64,000 nucleotides of DNA, from positions 60,278 through 124,277 of the forward strand of contig JACKDM010000006.1 of the NCBI GenBank assembly GCA_020633515.1. The letters are read 5' to 3'. The DNA is from Myxococcales bacterium. Lineage in GTDB: Bacteria > Myxococcota > Bradymonadia > UBA7976 > UBA1532. Each line of letters begins with the position of its first letter. The stretch's first letter is position 1. Position numbers and translations under genes: made by a program. The notes below the pieces were generated by a model. That model saw nothing but the letters and a program-made list of their open reading frames with translations, was not told the DNA's origin and did not search any database. Of the stretch, positions 58,852 through 64,000 are shown piece by piece.

Positions 58852-60990
58852 ATGAACGTGCAGGGTCAGAGCGCGCTGGTCGCGGCGCTGTTGCTGCTCG
58901 GGTTCGCGATCAACGTCGCGTCGTCGGAGCGGCGGGTCGAGCATCGGGCGGCGTTCATGGCGCTGCTGGTGGCGTTCTTCTTCTACAACCTGGCGTGGTT
59001 CCTCGATTCGGTGACGACCGATGCGTTCTGGACGCGGCCGGTCTTGATCGCGGGGGTGGGGGTCGCGCAGGCGTGCGTCGCGTTCTTCGGGCGGATCACG
59101 GCGGGGGCGATCCGGGCGCCGGTGCTGGCGCTGGTGCACGCGTGTTCGGCGGCGGGGTTGCTGCTGGCGTTCACCGAGTTCGCCGATACGGTGGTGGTCA
59201 AGACGGGGGTGGCGCTGTTTGCGCTGGCGACGTACGCGGGCTGTATCTTCCGGTTGTATCGGCGTTATCGGACGGCCGACAGCAAGGTGGAGTCGACGCG
59301 GCTGGGCTATCTGGTGCTCGGCGGGGTGCTGTCGGTGGTGTTCAGCGGGGCCGATCTGCTGCCGGTGACGTTTCCGTCGCTCGGGCATTTGTGGACGGCG
59401 GTCTACATGTACTTCTGGATGCAGGTGATCCAGCGGTCGCGGCTGCTGGATCTGAAGGAGCTGCTGGGGCGGGGGCTGGCGCTGTTGATCCTGTCGTTGA
59501 TCGTGTCGGGGATCTATATCGCGCTGTTGGTGTGGGTGGGGCCGGATGTCGAGACGCTGGGGCTGTTCTTCTTCAATGCGGCGGCGGCGAGCGTGGTGCT
59601 GTTCTTCGTGTTCGAGCCGCTCAAGCGCATGATCGATGTGTGGGTGGGGCGGCTCCTGTACCACGAGCGGTATGTTTTGCAGGCGGAGATCCGGGCGCTG
59701 CGGCGGGAGCTGGCGAATGTGATCGATGTGGCGGAGCTGGCGCGGCGGGTGCTGGATCGGCTGCGGGCGTCGCGGCGGGTGACGCATGGGAGCGTGTTCT
59801 TCCTGGAGAGCGGGGGGCGCAACTACACGCTGCCGGCGCCGGAGGCGCATATCGGGGCGCTGCCGCAGACGCGGCTGCATGTGGTGCGCGATCGGGCCTT
59901 TCTGGATGCGCTGACGCGGGAGCGGTTCCTGGCGTACGAGCAGGTGGAGCGGGAGCTGGTGGATCTGGGCGACGCGGCGGATGACAGCCCGGCGCGGGCG
60001 CGGGTGGAGGCGGTCAAGAAGACGATGGAGCGGATCGCGGCGGGGGTGTCGTTTGCGCTGATGTCGGAGAAGCGGCTGGTGGGCGTGCTCAACGTGCGCG
60101 ATGAGCGGACGCGGGAGCCGTTCTCGACCTATGAGCTGGGGTTGTTCGCCGATCTGGGGGCGCAGATGGCGATCTCGCTCGAGAACTCGGAGCTGGTGGC
60201 GCGGCTGAAGGAGCGGGATCGGCTGTCGGCGATCGGGGAGATGGCGACGGGCATGGCGCACGAGATCCGCAATCCGCTGGGGGCGATCAAGTCGGCGGCT
60301 CAGTTGCTTCAGCCGACCGATTTCGACGCGGAGAGCCGGGAGTTCCTCGATGTGATCGTGGAGGAGGCGGATCGGCTGGATCATGTGCTGCGGCAGTTCC
60401 TCGACTTCGCGCGGCCCTATCAGGGCGAGCTGATGCCGATGCAGGTGCGGCGGGTGATCGAGCGGGTGGCGATGCTGATGCGGGCGGAGGAGCACGCGGG
60501 GCCGGTGGAGGTGGAGGTGGTGGTCGAGGAGGGGCTGCCGGCGGTGATCGGGGACGCGGATCAGCTTCATCAGGTGTGTCTGAACCTGGCGCGGAACGCG
60601 TGTCAGGCGATGGATCGGGCGGGGGGGACGTTGACGCTCTCGGCGCGCACGGTGGTGGAGGAGGCGCCGGGGCGGCCGGGGCAGACGCGGGCGCGGGTGG
60701 AGGTGAGCGTGAGCGACACCGGGCCGGGGATCACCGAGGATGTGCGGGCGAACCTGTTCATCCCGTTCTTCACGACGAAGCGGAAGGGCACGGGGCTCGG
60801 GCTGCCGATCAGTCAGCGGTTGCTGTCGCATCACGGGAGCGAGATCCGGGTGGAGACGGAGCCGGGGCGAGGGACGACGATGAGCTTCCGGTTGTTTTTG
60901 GAGAGCGAGGCGGAGGCGTTGACGGGTGAGCAGCGGCGGTTGCTGGGGGCGACGCGGCCGTCGCTGGATCTGCGGCCGGGGGGGATGTGA
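58852..60990 (+). CDS. Membrane sensor histidine kinase with GAF domain
   Basis: 712 residues. About seven to eight N-terminal membrane helices (MNVQGQSALVAALLLLGFAI onward to residue 255), a coiled coil, a GAF domain (about 290-450), then HisKA GEMATGMAHEIRNPLGAIKS (His near 469) and HATPase (NLARNACQAMD, DTGPGI, KGTGLGLPI). This NtrB-like kinase architecture with a multi-helix N-terminus resembles PrsK-type kinases. No receiver or regulator gene is adjacent. 94 bp separate it from the divergent ATPase gene. Confidence 0.92.
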   Translation: MNVQGQSALVAALLLLGFAINVASSERRVEHRAAFMALLVAFFFYNLAWFLDSVTTDAFWTRPVLIAGVGVAQACVAFFGRITAGAIRAPVLALVHACSAAGLLLAFTEFADTVVVKTGVALFALATYAGCIFRLYRRYRTADSKVESTRLGYLVLGGVLSVVFSGADLLPVTFPSLGHLWTAVYMYFWMQVIQRSRLLDLKELLGRGLALLILSLIVSGIYIALLVWVGPDVETLGLFFFNAAAASVVLFFVFEPLKRMIDVWVGRLLYHERYVLQAEIRALRRELANVIDVAELARRVLDRLRASRRVTHGSVFFLESGGRNYTLPAPEAHIGALPQTRLHVVRDRAFLDALTRERFLAYEQVERELVDLGDAADDSPARARVEAVKKTMERIAAGVSFALMSEKRLVGVLNVRDERTREPFSTYELGLFADLGAQMAISLENSELVARLKERDRLSAIGEMATGMAHEIRNPLGAIKSAAQLLQPTDFDAESREFLDVIVEEADRLDHVLRQFLDFARPYQGELMPMQVRRVIERVAMLMRAEEHAGPVEVEVVVEEGLPAVIGDADQLHQVCLNLARNACQAMDRAGGTLTLSARTVVEEAPGRPGQTRARVEVSVSDTGPGITEDVRANLFIPFFTTKRKGTGLGLPISQRLLSHHGSEIRVETEPGRGTTMSFRLFLESEAEALTGEQRRLLGATRPSLDLRPGGM

Positions 60991-60994
60991 CGTG

Positions 60995-61594
60995 GTGCGG
61001 GTGGTGGGCGGTCGCGCGGGGGGGCGGCGGCTGGCGGTGCCGCGGGGGGAGGCGGTGCGGCCGACGACGGACAAGGTGCGGGAGGCGCTGTTCAACGTGC
61101 TGGCGCATCGCTTCGGGGATCCGGTGCCGGGCGCGCGGGTGCTCGATCTGTTCGCGGGGGCGGGCACGCTGGGGATCGAGGCGCTGTCGCGGGGGGCGGC
61201 GGAGGTGGTGTTCGTGGAGGCGGATCGGCGGCACGCGCGGGTGGTGGGCGAGAATCTGGCGGCGGTGGCGGGGGCGGTCGAGGGGCGAGGGCGGGTGGTG
61301 CAGCGGGCGGTGGAGCAGTTCCTCGCAGGCGCGCTCGGGGGCGCGCTCGGGGGCGAGGAGGGGCGGTTCGACCTGGTCTTCCTCGATCCGCCCTACGCGG
61401 CGGGCCGGGTGGCGCCGACGCTCACGGCGCTCGCGCGGGGGGCTTGGCTGGCGGACGGGGCCCTGGTATGCGTCGAGCATCCGGCGGGCGACGATCCGGT
61501 GTCGCCGCCGCCGGGCACCGAGGTGGTCTTCGCCCGCGTCTATGGCGGCTGCGGGCTGACGATCCTCACGACCGTCGAAAGCGCAGGAGCCTGA
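60995..61594 (+). CDS. rsmD: 16S rRNA (guanine-N2-966) methyltransferase
   Basis: 199 residues. RVVGGRAGGRRL, RPTTDKVREALFNVL, LDLFAGAGTLGIEALSRGA and the catalytic LVFLDPPYA identify RsmD. GTG at 60995 gives the expected VRVVGG start; GTG at 60992 is the alternative. Followed by coaD with a TGATG overlap, the standard rsmD-coaD pair. Confidence 0.96.
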   Translation: MRVVGGRAGGRRLAVPRGEAVRPTTDKVREALFNVLAHRFGDPVPGARVLDLFAGAGTLGIEALSRGAAEVVFVEADRRHARVVGENLAAVAGAVEGRGRVVQRAVEQFLAGALGGALGGEEGRFDLVFLDPPYAAGRVAPTLTALARGAWLADGALVCVEHPAGDDPVSPPPGTEVVFARVYGGCGLTILTTVESAGA

Positions 61595-62082
61595 TGCGCG
61601 TCGCCCTGTATCCCGGTTCGTTCGACCCGATCACCGCCGGCCATGTCGACATCATCCGGCGCGGGCTCGAGATCTTCGACCGCATCGAGATCGCGGTCGC
61701 GGTCAACATCCGCAAGACGCCGACCTTCCCCGACGACGAGCGCATCGAGATGCTGCGCGAGGTCTTCGCGGGCGAGCCGCGGGTCGAGGTGGTGCAGTTC
61801 TCGGGGCTCTTGATCGACTACGCGCGCAAGCGGGGGATCCGCAGCGTGCTGCGCGGGCTGCGGGCGATCAGCGACTTCGAGTACGAGTTCCAGATGGCGA
61901 GCATGAACCGCCGGCTGACCGACGCGGTGGACTTCGTCTTCCTGATGACGAGCGAGGAGCACTACTTCGTGTCGTCGAGCCTCGTGCGCGAGGTCGCGAT
62001 GAACGGCGGGGACGTGACGGGGCTGGTGCCGGAGTCGGTGGCGCGGCGGCTGGCGGCGCGGTTCGCCGACGCGGCGGGCTGA
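61594..62082 (+). CDS. coaD: Phosphopantetheine adenylyltransferase
   Basis: 162 residues. ALYPGSFDPITAGHVDIIRR (with the HxGH-type TxGH motif), KTPTFPDDERIEML, LVREVAMNGGDVTGLVPESV. Transfers AMP from ATP to 4'-phosphopantetheine in CoA synthesis. Full length and canonical. Confidence 0.98.
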   Translation: MRVALYPGSFDPITAGHVDIIRRGLEIFDRIEIAVAVNIRKTPTFPDDERIEMLREVFAGEPRVEVVQFSGLLIDYARKRGIRSVLRGLRAISDFEYEFQMASMNRRLTDAVDFVFLMTSEEHYFVSSSLVREVAMNGGDVTGLVPESVARRLAARFADAAG

Positions 62083-62121
62083 GGCGCAGATCCGGCGCGG
62101 GGCTTCTGCTAGTCTGCGGCG

Positions 62122-62667
62122 ATGCTGCGCCACCTCGCCCCCGCCCTCGCCCTCGCCCTCGCCTCGCTCGCGGCCTCCGGCTGCGTGGTGCCGATGCCGA
62201 TCGAGGCCGAGCCGATCGAGCAGAACCTGCCGCCGTTCTACATCACCGCGGCGGTCACCCCCGCCTTCAACCAGATCGTCGAGTTCGACCCCGAGGTCGC
62301 CGACGTCCTCGAGCTGCGCACCGGCCCGATCGGCGATCCCAACGCGGGCGATCGCATCTTCTTCCGCTGGTTCTTCAACTACACGCCGAGCGGCTTCCCC
62401 TTCATCGCCGAGGACGGCCCCGCCGAGGGGCAGAGCCTCGCGAGCCTCGTCGACGGCGCGATCATCAACCGCTTGCAGCCCTGCGTCGACCTGACGACCA
62501 ACGCCTTCCGCGAGACCGATCTGCACCGCATCGAGGTGGCGTTCGCCGATCGGCCGTTCGTGGCCGATGTGGAGAACTCGCCGACGCCGAACCAGACGGT
62601 CGCGGCGGGCGGGTACCTGGTGCGGATCGTGTGGTTCGTGCGCTTCGATCGGAGCAAGTGCCCGTGA
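62122..62667 (+). CDS. Secreted lipoprotein, 181 aa
   Basis: Signal peptide with lipobox LAASGC, then beta-rich sequence with VAAGGYLVRIVWFVRFDRSK at the C-terminus and Cys residues at QPCVDL and SKCP that may pair. No recognised family. GTGA overlap with the following lipoprotein gene, so they act as a pair. Confidence 0.8.
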   Translation: MLRHLAPALALALASLAASGCVVPMPIEAEPIEQNLPPFYITAAVTPAFNQIVEFDPEVADVLELRTGPIGDPNAGDRIFFRWFFNYTPSGFPFIAEDGPAEGQSLASLVDGAIINRLQPCVDLTTNAFRETDLHRIEVAFADRPFVADVENSPTPNQTVAAGGYLVRIVWFVRFDRSKCP

Positions 62668-64000
62668 GGCATGCGCTTCGCGGTGCGCTGCTCGCGGCGC
62701 TGTGCGCGCTGGCCGGCTGCAACGAGATCGCGCTCGACGCGCCCGACGCCGGCTTCCCGAGCGGCTGCGTCGCTGCCTGTCCGGCCGATCTGGTCTGCGA
62801 GTTCGGCGCCTGCGTGGGCGTCGCGGCGCCCCCCTACCCCGTCGCGCTGCGGCTGCAACCGCGGGCCGACGAGCCGCTCGCGGTCGCCGAGCTGCGCGCG
62901 ATGGTGCTCGCCGATCCGGTCACCGAGCTGCCGGCGCTGCCGCTCGGGGCGCGGACGGCGCTGGAAGGGCGCGCGCTCGTGTCGGGCGCCGACGGGCTGC
63001 GGCCGATCCGGGCGCGGGCCTCGGCGCGGGCGCTGTATGGGATCGACACCGAGTCGCCGACCTACACCGGCGAGATCGTCGATCGGGCCGACGGGCCGGG
63101 CTTCGTGCTGCCGCTGACGCCGTTCTGGCCGACCGAGATCGGCGGCCGGCGGGCGGTGGTGTACTCGCTGACGCTGCGCCCCGAGGAGGCCGATCGCTAC
63201 CCGCCGGCGCGCTTCGACGACGTGCGGCTCCCCGAGGACGGGGCGCGGATCGACTTCGAGCTGCCGGCGGCCGATCGGCTGCCCGCGGTGGAGGGCGAGG
63301 TGCTGATCAGCGAGGAGAACCCGAACCCGATCGAGGGGTTGCGGGTGTTCGCGGTCGACGCGGAGCAGCGGCGGGTGAGCACCGAGACGACGACGGACGC
63401 GACGGGGCGCTTCGTGCTGCGGTTCTGGCCGGGGGAGCGGGCGCAGGCGCTGGTGCTGCGGGTGCGGCGCGCGGCCGAGGCGGGGCCGCTGCCGGAGGTC
63501 GACATGCCGATCGAGGCGCCGGCGAGCGCGGACGACGCGCGGCCGTTCGTGCGGGTGCTGCTCGGGCCGCTGCCGTCGACGACGGTGGTGAGCGGGCGGA
63601 TCGACGACGGCGCGACGCCGATCGGGGGCGTGGTCGCGCGCTTTCGCGGGGCGATCGGCGCCGGGGTCTACGAGCTCGACGCCGGCCCGACCGACGCCGA
63701 GGGGCGCTTCACCGCGACGCTCTACCCGGGCGTCTACCGCGTCGACCTCGAGCCGCCGGCCGACGCGCCGTGGCGGCTCGCCCGGTTCCGCGCCGAGATC
63801 GGGCCCGACGCGGCGCTGTCGTGGATCCTCCAGCCGCGCACGCCGGTGCGCGGGCTCGTGCGCGACAGCGCGGGCGCGCCGCTGCCGCGGGCGCGGGTCG
63901 AGGCGCGGCTGATCGTGGCGCAGTTCGCCGATCCGACGCTCGCCGAGCCGGGCGAGGCGCCGCCGGCGCGGACGCGGCAGACCGAGACCGACGACGAGGG
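62664..64000 (+). CDS. Large secreted lipoprotein with regulatory-like repeats, partial (3' end beyond the window)
   Basis: GTG start at 62664 overlapping the previous stop (GTGA); about 445 residues visible. Lipobox LCALAGC, a Cys-rich EGF-like part (FPSGCVAACPADLVCEFGAC), then repeated carboxypeptidase-regulatory-like/Ig folds (VEGEVLISEENPNPIEGLRV ... TTDATGRFVLRFWPG; VSGRIDDGATPIGGVVARFR ... TDAEGRFTATLYPG; VRGLVRDSAGAPLPRARVEA). Resembles the partial lipoprotein at the left edge in architecture. Confidence 0.82.
   Translation, partial: MRHALRGALLAALCALAGCNEIALDAPDAGFPSGCVAACPADLVCEFGACVGVAAPPYPVALRLQPRADEPLAVAELRAMVLADPVTELPALPLGARTALEGRALVSGADGLRPIRARASARALYGIDTESPTYTGEIVDRADGPGFVLPLTPFWPTEIGGRRAVVYSLTLRPEEADRYPPARFDDVRLPEDGARIDFELPAADRLPAVEGEVLISEENPNPIEGLRVFAVDAEQRRVSTETTTDATGRFVLRFWPGERAQALVLRVRRAAEAGPLPEVDMPIEAPASADDARPFVRVLLGPLPSTTVVSGRIDDGATPIGGVVARFRGAIGAGVYELDAGPTDAEGRFTATLYPGVYRVDLEPPADAPWRLARFRAEIGPDAALSWILQPRTPVRGLVRDSAGAPLPRARVEARLIVAQFADPTLAEPGEAPPARTRQTETDDE

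Noticed and set aside
58768..61167. Long His/Arg/Pro-rich frame on the - strand opposite the sensor kinase
   Set aside because: Antisense shadow of an intact histidine kinase and rsmD.

Overview
The window is one continuous stretch of very GC-rich bacterial DNA (well above 70 % GC by eye, third codon positions almost always G or C). It carries many secreted lipoproteins with low-complexity PDMA/PEDMA/PEPTPD linkers, Hanks-type Ser/Thr kinases, FHA proteins, hybrid histidine kinases and branched-chain acyl-CoA genes. This combination suggests a myxobacterium-like organism (Myxococcota or another former deltaproteobacterial lineage). That is an inference from gene content; no rRNA or other phylogenetic marker is present. 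Genes are packed tightly, with repeated ATGA/GTGA/TGATG stop-start overlaps. No tRNA, rRNA, insertion sequence, phage gene or CRISPR array was seen.

Layout. 0-7 kb: a lipoprotein running off the left edge, a non-coding gap with palindromes and a hairpin, then a - strand signalling operon (unknown 211-aa protein, kinase fused to a formylglycine-generating-enzyme-like domain, FHA/winged-helix protein). 7-11 kb: a - strand run with a SsuABC/ThiXYZ-type ABC importer, a NUDIX hydrolase, FolB and a pteridine-reductase-like SDR, which together look like pterin/vitamin metabolism. 11-19 kb: a serine-hydrolase lipoprotein, a hybrid histidine kinase, a sodium:solute symporter with a small membrane partner, and an esterase lipoprotein followed by a 16-bp x 10 tandem repeat. 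19-26 kb: MeaB, acyl-CoA dehydrogenase, outer-membrane and secreted proteins, and leucine/valine dehydrogenase. 26-32 kb: mostly + strand unknowns, an SGNH lipoprotein, a second Ser/Thr kinase and a Schlafen/AlbA-type protein. 32-39.7 kb: a TonB2-type energy-transduction operon (receptor, DUF3450, TtpC, ExbB, ExbD, TonB, TPR), with many frameshifts. 40.4-45.5 kb: a siderophore/heme-type ABC importer headed by an unusual HxD...H oxygenase-like protein. 45.6-47 kb: an MFS transporter. 47.2-55.2 kb: a complete kdpFABCDE potassium-uptake operon followed by an unannotated 27-residue membrane peptide. 55.2-58.8 kb: a duplicated-domain cytosolic protein, a cupin, and a two-gene MinD-like ATPase / HTH module. 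58.8-64 kb: a sensor kinase, rsmD, coaD and two lipoproteins, the last running off the right edge.

How the genes fit together. The TonB system and receptor would bring a ferric chelate across the outer membrane, and the ABC importer would take it across the inner membrane. Kdp supplies high-affinity potassium uptake, and an 11-bp-spaced TTGA direct repeat lies upstream of both kdpF and the 27-aa peptide, as if KdpE controlled both. LeuDH, acyl-CoA dehydrogenase and MeaB point to branched-chain amino-acid breakdown. The most unusual sequence-level signal is the 9-bp near-palindrome GATGGCATC/GATGCCATC, present at least 16 times in the window where composition predicts fewer than one.
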